Of a DNA stretch of 64,000 nucleotides, positions 45,596 to 56,970 are shown piece after piece. The first letter of the stretch is position 1; every line of letters starts with the position of its first letter. The translations under genes were made by a program, and so were the position numbers. The notes beneath the pieces are model-generated. The model did not search any database, was not told the origin of the DNA, and saw nothing but the letters and a program-made list of their open reading frames with translations. Source of the DNA: Xylona heveae TC161 (lineage: Eukaryota; Ascomycota; Xylonomycetes; Xylonales; Xylonaceae); contig NW_017264203.1 in assembly GCF_001619985.1 (NCBI RefSeq), forward strand, positions 744,001 to 808,000. The letters run 5' to 3'.

Positions 45596-45999
45596 TATCT
45601 TGATCACTAATATCTCCGCTTCCCGCTTCCCGCTTCCCGCTCTCCGCTTTCCGCTTGTCGTCCATTTCCTGGAATCGTCTAGAATAATATACATTGTTTA
45701 TAGTCATCTATTTATCCTTTCGTCTTTAACTCGTGCTATTTTTATTATTCGTCTTATCGTCTCCAATTCATTTTACTTCATCTCTATTCATCTCTATTAT
45801 CCTGACACTGTCCCCACTCTTACAATCTACTATCTACTATCTAATATCTACTACCTATGTACCATCTCAATCTACAACTCGCTGGGCGTCCCTGTTTTCG
45901 AGCTCCTTGTTTCGGGGCTTCCAAGATCCGTTCCAACTTCCAAGACTGGGGACTGGGATCGGGACTGGGTTTGGGACTGGGATCGCGATTCAAGACACG

Positions 46000-47280
46000 A
46001 TGACTGATGCTAATGCTGAGTTGATACTGATACTGAGCTGATTACTCATTCAGATTATGATTACGGACATGATTACGGACATGATACGGATATGATACGG
46101 ATATGATACGGATATGATTACTGAATGCCGTTGACTGATTATGAGTGCTGCTGACGGATATGATTACGGATCGTGGATCGTGAGTGATTATTGATAGTGT
46201 ATTACGAGATGCTGTTATGGATTACGAGATGCTGTTATGGATTACGAGATGATGTTTATGGATTACGAGATGATGTTTATGGATACAGTACGGATTACTG
46301 ATTGATTACAGATTACAAATATTGAGTAGTGATCGCGGATCGTGGACCACGGATTAGGATACAGCACAGATACAGACTACTCTGTATGGATACGGCATGG
46401 CTGCACGGATCTGGATACAGACTATGGATACTGATCAGTCATCATGCATCACGATACTGAGTATTGGAGTACGCACCATGATACGGAACGATACCGAGTA
46501 CTACAGTCTACGATACAGCTTCCCTGCCTGTCCGCCAGCCACTCAGTTTATCATTTTTCGGTTCCTCTCAATTGTTTAGTTTAGTTTATTGAGTCGGTCC
46601 TACGGAGTATGCATCACGATTCATGATACTGAGTACTATGATACAGCTTCCCTTCCCTGGCTGTCCGCCATTCAGTTTAGTCTTTATCCCTTTTTGGTTC
46701 CTTTCAGTTTCTTTTTCTTTTTTTCCCTTTACAGAGCCTGATGCTGTACGACGTCGATAGTCAATAGTCGATAATCAATACGTCAAGACTGAATAGTAAT
46801 CACACATCGTGATGACAGAGACCAGTACTAGTATGGAATACAGAATACAGTCCCACGGAATACTTTGTACGGTCCTACCGTCTACGAATACAGATGATTA
46901 CTATCATCACTATGATTACTGTCGTGATTACAGATATGATTACTGATTACTGATTACTGAATAGCACTATGGATGATGTCTTGGATTACGATTACAGATT
47001 GGACAATGGATTACTGATTACTGATGAGTTATGATTACTGATTTGATTACACATCACGATTCATGAATACTGAATACTGATCAGGGATACAGGTACAGGC
47101 TATAGATACAGACTATAGTCATGGATACAGAGTACAGATACAGACTGGATATATCATACAGCATGGATCAAGAATACTGAGTATGGGCACTAAATACAAA
47201 TACATATTACAGATCGCAGATCAAGATGACGGATCACAGATACAGATACAGATACAAAAGACTGAGAATAATATATTAAT
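46000..47280 (+). repeat. Decayed GATTAC/GATAC-type simple-repeat zone
   Basis: Variants of GATTACTGATTACTGA, GATACGGATATGATACGGAT, GATTACGAGATGATGTTTATG and ACAGATACAGACTATG recur over nearly 1.3 kb, with short perfect stretches separated by drift. Cytosine is scarce on this strand in places. It looks like several microsatellites that expanded and decayed. Confidence 0.75.
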
Positions 47281-48167
47281 ACTACGGTACTACAGACTAC
47301 AGTACGACAGGACTATCCAAGGACCAACGAGGGCAAGTATTATCTGAATTACTGCACTCTGCACACTGCACACCGTACACAATATAGCATACAGCATACA
47401 GCGTACAACCGTACGCAGTATACAGTACACGGTACACCTCGGTCCTCGAATACGCATAATTTCTACTATGTAGGATCCAGAGCTACGAACACTTGCTGTA
47501 CGGAGAGCATGCTGTACAGAGTGCACTACATAAAATAAAAACATGTACACCTGGGTAGCTCCAGCTCCTCATCGAGAGTGATTAAGTTGAGTATATGAAG
47601 GTACGCAGATACGAAGGTATGAAATGAGTGTATGAGATATGAATATATGAGTACGTGAGGACATGAGGAGTTGTGTACAGGAGTGAATCAGTAAAGGAGT
47701 AAAGGAGTATCGGTGATGCAGATATCTTAAGAGTAGTCGTGTACCTTCTCAATAACAAAGAAAAATCAAGAAAAAAGAGAGGAAAAGAAAACAAAGAACA
47801 GAGAGGAAATAGTAGTCTCAGTGTGGATCGTAGTGTCATTGCCAGTGTACGATTGCTCAAAGTGTCCATGCTGGGTCTCATCGACCATACAAGATTACTG
47901 AGAGGTAGGACTGGCTACCAGTATTGAGCAGGAGGGATTCTTTTCACTTCACTACAAGTGGCATGAACGACACGAGCGTATGATCATCACATCAATCGAA
48001 ATGAGAAACTTAAAACCGAGTACTGATACCGAGTACTGAGTGCATTGATATCTACTCGTACTGCCAAAGCCCTGTTTTACCCCAGAAAGAAAAAGAGATG
48101 ACGTCAACGAGATGCAAAGGGAGAACAAGCATGCGCGCGCAGACGAAAGAAGGATATATTCCATCAT

Positions 48168-49294
48168 CTAAGCAGCGGTCTCGAAAGCGTCAGGGAATCT
48201 CTCCAGGTTGTAGGCAATGGGGCCGTGGCTGGAAAGGAACTGCACGTAGGCACCGTCCACACGGACCTTGCCCTCCTGGCGCTTCTGGACGTACTCCTCC
48301 CGGCGGAGGGGAGTGAAACCCCAGTTCTTGGAGACAATGATCTTCTGGCGACCAGGGAACTTGTACTGAGAGCGACGGAGAGCCTCAATAGCGATGGCAA
48401 GGTCTACAATATGCGTTAGTCATACAACTCCAATCATGATATCTTGGCTGAACATACTAGAGTCTCTGGTGCGGACAGACAGGAGGATCTGGCCAATGTT
48501 GACACGGGCGACAAGACCGTTGGGCTTGCCGAAAGCACCACGCATACCGGTCTGAAGACGATCGGCACCAGCGCACGACAACATCTTGTTGATACGGACG
48601 ACGTGGTAGGGGTGGGCACGGACACGAAGGTGGAAACCTTCCTTACCGGCCATCTTGACGAGGTACCTGGAGGTTTGAATGTCAGAACCTTTGTTCCTTT
48701 CATATCCCGCAGAGCTCAAAACGAAAGAATCCTAGATGGAAAAGTAGAGAAACACTCCCAGATGGTGTTGAATGGTCTCGTTTTTCCCAACCCAGAAATC
48801 CTCGCTATTCCTCGACGCTCGGCGGTCTGATTTCTTCCAGAAAGACTCACTTGTTGGCGCTGATACGGGCAGCCTCAAGAGCCTCAGAGGTCAACTGCTC
48901 ATACTCGTTGGAGACGAGGTGGACGCAAGCAGGGAACTCGTCAACGTTGGCACGCTTACGGCCCAAGTCGAAGATACGAATCTTAGGGTCCGGTACACCA
49001 CGGTTGTACCGGGACTTGGGGTAAGGCTATATAAAAACCAAAAGAATCAGCCATTTTGTCCCAAAAGCTCCAAAGATCACTGAAAATATCAAAGACGGGT
49101 TTTCGGGCGCCGAGCGACAGCAGAGATTTCCCTCGTTGAGTCGACAGCAAGCTCGAAACGTCCCCGAATCCCCTCTTTCAAACGCGGAGCATAAATGACC
49201 CCGCGATAATCGTTTCGTGATGCCGGAAATTTGCTGAAATCGCACGAACCTTGTTCTTGCAGTAGCGGTAACATCTCGCGGGGCGGCGGGCCAT
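48168..49294 (-). CDS. rpl10: 60S ribosomal protein uL16 (L10)
   Basis: Predicted 221 aa in four exons: 49294-49250, 49026-48851, 48666-48458 and 48403-48168. Joined, they give [80 protein letters not shown] and the C-terminal [20 protein letters not shown]. uL16 completes the peptidyl-transferase region of the 60S subunit and is loaded late, in the cytoplasm. Length and sequence fit the family. Around the last splice join the model reads [15 protein letters not shown], about three residues shorter than I expect; either the species is shorter there or the join differs slightly. The neighbouring eL30 gene follows on the same strand 463 bp upstream. Confidence 0.95.
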
Positions 49295-49756
49295 CTTGTC
49301 GACTTGTCTCCTTGACGGATACTCTTCCAAGTTGTCGAAGGGAAGGGGAGATGGGTATCGCTTTTCTCTCAACGATGCCGTCAGGTCTGTTACGCTTACC
49401 AAGCGGGCTAGTGGCGAGATTAGAAATCGCAGTCCGGATTAAGCGAGCCCTACCCACAAATGATTACATGCTCAGGGCCGACAATTCCGAGCTGCGGTAC
49501 GTAGCGAGTACCTACCCAAAGCAGTAACTTTTCACTTGACCAAGGAGAAGTACCAGAAGTTATGATACAAAGTATGATTCTGCATTTCTCTAATTTGAGT
49601 GATCAAAGCAGTTTCGATATTTTGGTAGTTCGATAATTTGCGCTAGAACGGTAATACAGTCACAGAAAATCGCAATATGCATGTTCCAATTTAGAGAATC
49701 GACTTCATTTCTAGATTACATGTTTTAAACTATAACCTAGCAGAGCCAGAACTCAT
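49295..49756. other. Spacer between two ribosomal protein genes
   Basis: About 460 bp holding the promoter and 5' leader of uL16 and the 3' end of eL30. No other gene is seen. Confidence 0.5.
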
Positions 49757-50372
49757 CTAAGAGCTGCTGGAGAGGATGTCCGAGTCACCAGCGTCGAGGA
49801 CAGCCATGGTGGAGCAGCGGAAGAGCTTACCGCAGGCTGTACCAAGCTCAATCTATCATGAATTGTCAGCCAAATCTGTTGTACCCTCCAAAGTCTTACA
49901 TGAAGACCTTTTCGCTGGGTACGGCCCTATAGGCCGTGAAGCCTGGTCGTTGGGCCGGGGGTAAAGAGTGAGGAATATGAAAAAAGCACAGCGGCACTTA
50001 CGTTGTTTCCGGAGAAGTGGTGGACGTTGGTCTTGGAGAGCATCGAGTAGTCTGCATGGATTATTAGAAAATTGTCCGAAAAATATCAAATTCGACAGTT
50101 TCGGATTGGCAACTTACACTCGAGCTCGCTCTTCCGGAGGGGAGGAGTGTTACCAGCAATGATGACCAGCTTGGCCTTGCCAGAGCGGAGGGTCTTCAGG
50201 GTGGACTTGTAACCAAGGGTGACTGTGAAAAAACTGCAGTCAGTAAAACTTCTTCCAAGCCATGCGCTGAGACGTGTATTGCAGGCATACCCTTTCCGGA
50301 CTTCATCACAAGCGCAAGGCGCGAGTTGATGGAGTCGGCGGTCTTCTTCGACTTCTTGGTGGTAGGGGCCAT
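49757..50372 (-). CDS. rpl30: 60S ribosomal protein eL30 (L30)
   Basis: Predicted 110 aa in four exons: 50372-50291, 50222-50118, 50051-50002 and 49852-49757. The joined product reads [80 protein letters not shown] and [20 protein letters not shown], which is eL30 throughout. It binds kink-turn RNA and is part of the 60S subunit; in yeast it also represses splicing and translation of its own message by binding a kink-turn near the first intron. Whether such a structure exists at this first intron (50290-50223) I could not tell. Confidence 0.96.
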
Positions 50373-51230
50373 CGCTGCGCGTCGGGAATCTGTAGTAATT
50401 CCTGAAGAGATGTTGAGCGCTCCGGACTGCTGGTGATGGAGACAAGAAATTCAAATTTCAAGGTGGATGGATTTGTGGGCTACTGGTTATGTAATCCGCT
50501 AAGCTGCCGGATATTCGCTTTGGCCAATGAGAACGTCCAAAATTACTGAATTGTGATTGGGCAGTCATCATTTAATTTATTTCTCTGGAGTCGCCGCAGC
50601 CTCAACTTTAGAATCTCAAAAAATTATTGCTTTCCCATATGACGGTCGTCAGCTAGATTGTCTCTAATGATTAACCGTTCAATTTGTTTAAGATACGATT
50701 ATCATGGCATGGTGCAGCAATTTGCAGTCTATATTCACATGCTCTCGGCCATGCGTTGGAATGCGAGCGATGGTATCCTGTACAACCATTTGTTTTCCAT
50801 GTCCCGCAAACTGACGCAACCGTCGGATGACTAAAGTGCAAGTATCTAAAATATAGTCTCCAACCCTGAAGGAAATGATCATGCATTGAAAGACTTCAAA
50901 ATCTATTCCTTCCTTGTTCCTTCCACGATCTTCGGTCCTGCAATCAAAAGACAATAAAGAACACAAAGGGCGGTGGAAGGAGATTGTGGAACCCCCTGTC
51001 CCCTATTTTCCCCTCCGCCCCACGCATTTGGTCCACGTATCTTAGCGAGAAAGCAAGCCTTCCAGCTAACTTTCTTGACATTAAACTGTCTCCCGCGCCG
51101 CGCTTATCAAAAGAGAGTTGTGAGCGAGCCCTGGTCCGTTCGTCAACAATTGACCCTTTTTCTCGAAAACGCGTACCCAACTCCTACGTCTGTTTTTCTT
51201 GACGGCAACAAGAGAAGAAACGTCAAAAAC
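50373..51230. other. Divergent intergenic region, about 860 bp
   Basis: It contains the promoters of eL30 (-) and the coiled-coil gene (+). The frame of the coiled-coil gene is open back to 50973 but has no ATG, so that part is 5' UTR. No other gene is seen. Confidence 0.5.
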
Positions 51231-53573
51231 ATGTCCACTCCAAGCAAGCGGCCTCAGAGCAGTACCAATCGACGAACTCCGGGTTCCTCCGCCGCAGCAA
51301 CTGCATCGCCCTCTGCGCGGTCGCCAACGCCGTCAACCGCATCCTCGGGGGCTAACCTGAGTAGGACCCGTTCAACCCGGGCATCAACAAACGCACCTGT
51401 CTCAGCTCGTGCAGCGGTAAAGCGTCCAGGTACGACAGGAAACAGACCAAACTCAATTTCTGTATCCTCTACCTCTGCACAAGCACCGTCTTCCTTGTCC
51501 GGAAGCCATGGAGAGGAAGCCGAGGCTGCCAGAGCAGAAACGGCCGCCGTTATGGAGGACCTGAAGACGCGGTTACAGAAAGCGGAAGAAGCCTCGGAAG
51601 AATACCAACGTCAGGTAGCAGTGCTTCAGGCAAAGCTGGATGATGCACTCCAAGAGCAGGCCAAATTAGAAGAGCGTGTTCACGAGGGCGAGGAGCGGAT
51701 AGAAGGATTGGAGAACGAAAAGAGAGAATTCATTCGGCAGAAGCGAGAATTGGAAGTAATTTACGAGGCAGAGAGAGTGGCGGTGATGAGAGAGAAAGAA
51801 GATCATGCCGGTCGTGAAGAGGATCTGCACGAAGTGATCCAGCGGTTGAAAGACTCGCTAGCACAAAAGGACAGTCTGAGTGGTTCAATTGACGACGGCA
51901 GATTATCGAGAGGAGGTATACATTTCCCAAGCCTCTACAGCGTTCCATCCCAAGACCATATCGTTAACAAGATTACAGCCAGTTATCGAAGCAATTCATC
52001 GCCCACTCTCGACCACGGCCAATTTGCACCTCCGGCATCGCTCGAGCGAAGCAGTTCAAAGAATAGTTCCAAGCTCATACTTCAAAAGGACAAAGTCATT
52101 GAGTCGCTCCGCTTGGAGCTGGCAGAGGCCCAGATCAAACTCGTCGAAGTGGAGAACATGGGAGGAAACCACTTGCAAGAGGTCGAGAAGATGCTACTGG
52201 AAACCCGCATGACAAACGCTCGGCTCATGGAAGACAATGAAAGCTTCCAGCTCCTTCTCAGCGAGCGCACGCTCAATGGCGATTTCTCCAAAGCAGAATT
52301 TCTGCAGAACATTGGAGGCGGAGGCAGCAGCTCTGACGGCGCGGATGACGACACTCAAACCTTGCACAAGCGGCGACACAATTCCAGCCTGGCAGACGAG
52401 CTCTACTCCATCAATCTCGAGGGCGAACATGAAGAGGACGACGAAAAGAACATTTGCCGCCGGCTTGAAAGCGAAGCCAAATCCCTACGCGACCAGAACA
52501 AAGCCCTGACGCTGTACATTAACAACATCATCGAGCGGCTCCTGTCGCACAAGGATTTTGAAAAGATTCTTGACCGGACACCAAATACTGCGCCGGCACC
52601 ACCTGCCCCAACACATGCCTTTCCAAAGAACCAACAACAACTGCAACCGCCGCAACAGCAGCCGCATTCGCAATCGCAGCCAGAACCACAACCCTCCTTA
52701 TCCACAATAAACGGTACTTCAGCCGTAAATGTCGACAAAGACCTCCCGCCTCCTCCGCCCGTCAAAACGACTGGCGGCGATCCCTTCGACTCCTCCCCCT
52801 CCTCCTCCTCCATGGACCCCCTTCCTCCCCATACTACTACCGGTCCCCCGCCTCCCGCTGCCATCCAATCCCTACAACAAAAGCGTCAATCACTCGGTAA
52901 CCAAATCCCTCCTCCTCCGCCGTTCTCCTCCTCATCCTCCAATTCCACATTCTCCAACATCGAAAACCCCGCCACCGCGCCCCGCGTTCCTCTTGCCCGA
53001 TCCCAATCTCTCCGCTCCGACGGGCGCCAGCACAAGCGCGCCTCCTCCGAATGGTCACCGAGCCTATCTTCCATAGGAGGCGGCAGCAATCGCACCCACA
53101 CCGGCCCCGGCGGGTCCGGAGGGGACGCAATAGGAGTAGGAGGAGTAGGAGGAAGGTCATCTTCATCCCGACCACAATCCGTCTTCTTCTCCCCGCCCCT
53201 CGGCGGCACCAGCTCTTCTTCATCTTCTTACGGCTTCCCCTCCGGCTCTGCCGTCGTCGTCGGCCGACCCGCCAAAGACCGACTCAGCAGCTCAAACAGC
53301 ACCGTGAGCGACGATACCACTGGCGACGGCAGCGCACCCAGTCCGCCGCGCAGCGTCAGCGGAAGCTTTGGCAGCACCGGTACTTCTTCCGTTGGCGGCG
53401 CCGGCAACAATGCAGCCAACGGAGCAAATGGAGCTATAGTGTCTGGAAATAGACTCCGTCCGCTCCGACTCGTGGAAGAAAGTACTACGGTCAAAGACGA
53501 CGACAAGAGAGCCAAGCGTGGAAGTTGGATGGGGTGGCTTAGTCGCGCTTCGACGGCGCAGGAGGGTTCGTAG
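51231..53573 (+). CDS. Coiled-coil protein with Ser/Pro-rich tail, function unknown
   Basis: Predicted 780 aa, one exon, from the first in-frame ATG (MSTPSKRPQSSTNRRTPGSS). The N-terminal 90 residues are Ser/Thr/Arg-rich and basic. A long coiled coil follows at about 95-225 (AAVMEDLKTRLQKAEEASEE, LEERVHEGEERIEGLENEKR). A second helical block at about 285-345 contains SLRLELAEAQIKLVEVENMG and EVEKMLLETRMTNARLMEDN. A third contains RRLESEAKSLRDQNKALTLY and NNIIERLLSHKDFEKIL, probably the best-conserved region. The C-terminal half is Pro/Ser/Gly-rich and ends in a basic, aromatic KRGSWMGWLSRAST. Basic ends around coiled coils suggest a cytoskeleton or membrane-associated scaffold. I recognise relatives only as uncharacterised fungal coiled-coil proteins. 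Confidence 0.75.
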   Translation: MSTPSKRPQSSTNRRTPGSSAAATASPSARSPTPSTASSGANLSRTRSTRASTNAPVSARAAVKRPGTTGNRPNSISVSSTSAQAPSSLSGSHGEEAEAARAETAAVMEDLKTRLQKAEEASEEYQRQVAVLQAKLDDALQEQAKLEERVHEGEERIEGLENEKREFIRQKRELEVIYEAERVAVMREKEDHAGREEDLHEVIQRLKDSLAQKDSLSGSIDDGRLSRGGIHFPSLYSVPSQDHIVNKITASYRSNSSPTLDHGQFAPPASLERSSSKNSSKLILQKDKVIESLRLELAEAQIKLVEVENMGGNHLQEVEKMLLETRMTNARLMEDNESFQLLLSERTLNGDFSKAEFLQNIGGGGSSSDGADDDTQTLHKRRHNSSLADELYSINLEGEHEEDDEKNICRRLESEAKSLRDQNKALTLYINNIIERLLSHKDFEKILDRTPNTAPAPPAPTHAFPKNQQQLQPPQQQPHSQSQPEPQPSLSTINGTSAVNVDKDLPPPPPVKTTGGDPFDSSPSSSSMDPLPPHTTTGPPPPAAIQSLQQKRQSLGNQIPPPPPFSSSSSNSTFSNIENPATAPRVPLARSQSLRSDGRQHKRASSEWSPSLSSIGGGSNRTHTGPGGSGGDAIGVGGVGGRSSSSRPQSVFFSPPLGGTSSSSSSYGFPSGSAVVVGRPAKDRLSSSNSTVSDDTTGDGSAPSPPRSVSGSFGSTGTSSVGGAGNNAANGANGAIVSGNRLRPLRLVEESTTVKDDDKRAKRGSWMGWLSRASTAQEGS

Positions 53574-54132
53574 GTCGTAGAGTTCGATTCGGTTCGATTC
53601 GATTCGAGATCTCTCTTTTGCGGCGTTTTTTGTCGATAATAGGGCCCTTTTTTTTCACGGATGTATTTGCATGGAGAGAGGGGAAAAAAGGCCCGGGAGC
53701 CCCGGATAATGAATTGAATGATATGGATGCATACATGCATGGGATCAGACCATGGTTGATAATACTCTGCCAGCGGGGTACAATTTTCTTTTTTCTTTTT
53801 CGCCGTCTCTCTTTTTTACTCGCGATACTATACCACCCCCCTGTTTAATCTGTTTCCAACCTAGTTCTGGTCGATTTTATGAAAACTTGGCATTGTCAGA
53901 TATCAAATGAGATATAATACGTAGGTAGACTGCATTACAAAGAGAATCACTGAATTCAAGCTGGGAAAAACTACCATGTATATCGATACAGTGATGCTCG
54001 TAAATACGCCATGGAAGTAGAGAAAGATCTGTGGAATGATAAATGATACGATCTGGCAAATAAAAGGGCATAAAGTCTAATTGAGAGATGCTGTAGTACA
54101 GGAAAACGGTCCAGACTTGTGGAAATCAAAGC
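53574..54132. other. Convergent 3' region
   Basis: About 560 bp between converging genes. It starts with a short GATTCGATTCG repeat at 53583-53607. No gene is seen. Confidence 0.5.
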
Positions 54133-55194
54133 TCAGAGTTCTCCGTCTGTTCTCAGCTTCTCGGTACCCCAAGGCTCGCTCGTTAAGCTTGTCAAGCCGG
54201 CTCTGGGCTCGCACGAGCTTCGACCACTTCCTTGAGGACCTGGCGCGGGAAGATTGACTCCATGGGCGGTATATTCTGGGTGTTTTGAACCCTCGCGGTC
54301 CCATGTACTTTGCGGCTGTTCATCGCCCTGAGTCAGGCCCGACGCGCCGGCGCTAGTGCCAGTGGCTTCAGCGGAGGCTTGTAATGCTTTGAGGAGCGAG
54401 ATCATGGATTCGGGTGTCAAGTCCTCGTAGTAATCGTCATTGATCTGAACCATTGGCGCGTTGACGCAGGCACCGAGACACTCGACTTCGGAAAATGTAA
54501 AGAGACCGTCTGCTGTGGTTTGGCCAGGGTGGATGCCCAAGTGTGTTTCGATTGCTTGCATGATTGCATCAGAGTTGCACAGCTGGCATGGCGTCTGTTG
54601 TTAATTTTTGTTGTCAGTGAGCTGGAATATGCAACGGTCAAATTCACGTGGAGTTACAGAAAAAGGCTGGCTTACTGTTGTGCAGACTTGCAGATGAAAC
54701 TTGCCCACCGGCTCACGGTTGTACATGGTATAAAACGTCACGACCTCGTATACTCTCATTGGCGGCATCTCCAGCAGCCGTGCGACCTCATTCATGACGC
54801 TAATGCTCGTGAATCCGTGCTGACGCTGGCCCAAGTCAAGCAGTGGCATGACTGCCGCTTTCTTGTATTGTGGCGGGTATCGTTTGAGGATCTCGTCAAT
54901 GAGCTTCATGTTCAGGCTGGAGAATTTGAACGGAATAGAGGGATTGTTGTATGACGTGTCCCGGTGCTATAGTTTTCGAATTGTCAGTTGATCGTGCCTT
55001 TTCCCCTGAGAAATACTGCTTCATTCTTCATGGAAGGTCACGTAGTGACATACCACAGGCGGCGGACCAGCAGATGCAAGTCTCGCTGAAGCACTCAAGT
55101 ACCGGCGAGACTCCTGTTGTCCATGATATCGAACGTGGAACGCGGCTTTTCTCAACGCGGCGCGCGAGATAGCTGGGGGTATAGCTGAGACCAT
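54133..55194 (-). CDS. nuo24: NADH:ubiquinone oxidoreductase 24-kDa subunit (complex I, NDUFV2)
   Basis: Predicted 297 aa in three exons: 55194-55054, 54966-54676 and 54594-54133. It belongs to the peripheral arm of mitochondrial complex I and carries a [2Fe-2S] cluster next to the NADH-binding subunit. The N-terminus is a typical import signal ([20 protein letters not shown] with Arg and few acids). Conserved blocks follow: [60 protein letters not shown]. The cluster ligands are CTTTPCQLC (spanning the second intron) and CLGACVNAP. The C-terminal extension ending [20 protein letters not shown] is typical of fungal members. Nothing looks damaged. Confidence 0.96.
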
Positions 55195-55862
55195 TGTATA
55201 TGAGGAGGCCGTTGATGGGAATTTTGTTCTCTTGGGATCTCGTCGGTGTTGCTGGTCGAGTGGACGCACACTAGACGTTTCGTCACAACTTAGGGGGGAA
55301 AGGAAAAGGAAGTAATATCTGTTGTAATGGCGTAATGTCTATTCGAGCACACAGGGTGTTTCGCTCTGGGAGTCAATGGATAGTTAGGCGTTTAAGAGGA
55401 GCCTTTAGCACTGAAGCGCAAGTGGAACTCTACGGATCTGGGGTCGGCAGAAGTGGAGTTGGAGTGGCGTGGGATAGCTAGTTGACCTTTAGGTCGTTGA
55501 GCTCACCTGCTATTCCCGCCTAATAACCGGACCCCTGGACAAAACAAGCGTAGGACGTCCTACTCCGTATGTGGTCACCCAGTCACAAAGTTCCCATTGG
55601 TTATACAGAGGTCCTGCCCAGAGATATACTTCACCACTAACTGCATATGCCATTATGCAGCAGTATAAATATTAGATTGAACATCTGCCTATATTACAGT
55701 GGGAATAAAAAAAAAGGCTTGAGAGTAAAACTGGCAAAGCAAGGCAGCGTGCCTTAGACAAGAGTGTGGGGATCAAGAGACGAGTACACTATGGTACTTG
55801 TCCCGCAATTCACTAGCGATAGATACCCGCTGGCACCAACCCGCACAATGTGGAGGTGGAGC

Positions 55863-55896
<34 letters not shown>

Positions 55897-56970
55897 GGAC
55901 AAAAAGGGTCATGAAAATCTCCGAGTCGCTGATTGGTTAAATGAAAGTCCCACCTCCGTCAGCCAACCACTGCCTGCATACAACTACTCTTAATTAACCC
56001 TGGGAAACATCGTGAAAGTGATGATATATCATCTTTTCGTTGATCACTCGAAGCATTGTGCGATCCCTGACGATGATTGTCAATAATTAATTTCACCCCT
56101 ATTTTTTGCCAGCGTCAAATCAATTCAATTGACTTGCTGAATTCGGCCTCAAATTACTCATCAAAAACTTTTGCCTCGTGGGCGACACGCCACATGTTTC
56201 CCGGGTTGGTTACCAATGTGCCCATTGTCCCGACCCTTATGGCGTCCTTGTAGGTTGATTTGATATGGATTGCTCCTGGTCAGAACTGTCACCTGCCTTC
56301 CTAAGCCCATGTAAGTATTTGAGAATACCGATTGTTCGAAGGTCCCAACCTGTCGCTGAGGATCAATTTGCAGAGGCCGCCAACAAGGACGAGAGTCAGA
56401 TGATAGAGGAGGTCGTATTGTCCAATTGATTCCGGAAAGGGAAAAGGGTTATCTGTGCGAAATTTGCCATATGCTGACTCTGGATCTTTCAACTGTTCCA
56501 TGCTTCAGGGAGAATGCTGAGCGGAAACTGAATCTGTCCAGCACTGTTGACTTTGAAGTATTTCAATCCAGACAAGGAAGACCCGAAGCTGCTATTTGTA
56601 CTTTTGTGGTAGAAACTGATGCCGAAAGATGAGAATAATTGCAAAAGGAAAGAAGGTTTATCCTCTTCAATTGAGAGAGCGGTTTCCTTGGCTACGCGTC
56701 AGGCCTGACTACGCGAGAGCAATATCAGTCACTCATTCACTGAATCGCCTCAAGGCCGTGGTTTCTGTTTTTGCTTGGACCCCGAACTTTTTTTTCACCT
56801 TGTTCTTCATGTCAGCCTCTTGTTTTCTTCTCTCAATCAACTTTCGCTTTACATCCATTGTCCGCAAAGGCGTCGCCTTCGCAGTCACCACCTGGCGGCA
56901 AAACAGTCTGAAGACACATAATATTTCAGCCCCCCTATTCTAAGTCACGTCTTTCATTTGCACAAGAAGG
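55195..56970. other. Divergent intergenic region, about 1.8 kb
   Basis: It separates the complex I gene (-) and the RRM-like gene (+). A TACTCCGTA 9-mer lies at 55561-55569 and a GA microsatellite at 55866-55895. No gene is seen. Confidence 0.5.
55866..55895 (+). repeat. (GA)15 microsatellite
   Basis: Fifteen uninterrupted GA dinucleotides in the divergent intergenic region. Confidence 0.97.

Larger units (their letters stand above)
45075..48167. other. Convergent intergenic region, about 3.1 kb, dominated by decayed simple repeats
   Basis: No gene is seen. In order it holds a CTTT repeat near 45345-45366, TTTC/TTCGGTCAT variants to about 45510, TACTCCGTA copies at 45547 and 45589, a CTTCCCG run near 45620, ATCTACT variants near 45830, the GATTAC zone (46000-47280), and a gradual return to complex sequence towards uL16. 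Confidence 0.65.

Noticed and set aside
53535-53600. tRNA-like A box (TGGCTTAGTCG) and B box (GGTTCGATTC) at tRNA-like spacing
   Set aside because: The A box is inside the coding end of the coiled-coil gene, the B box is part of a GATTCG simple repeat, and no T-stem or acceptor stem pairs.
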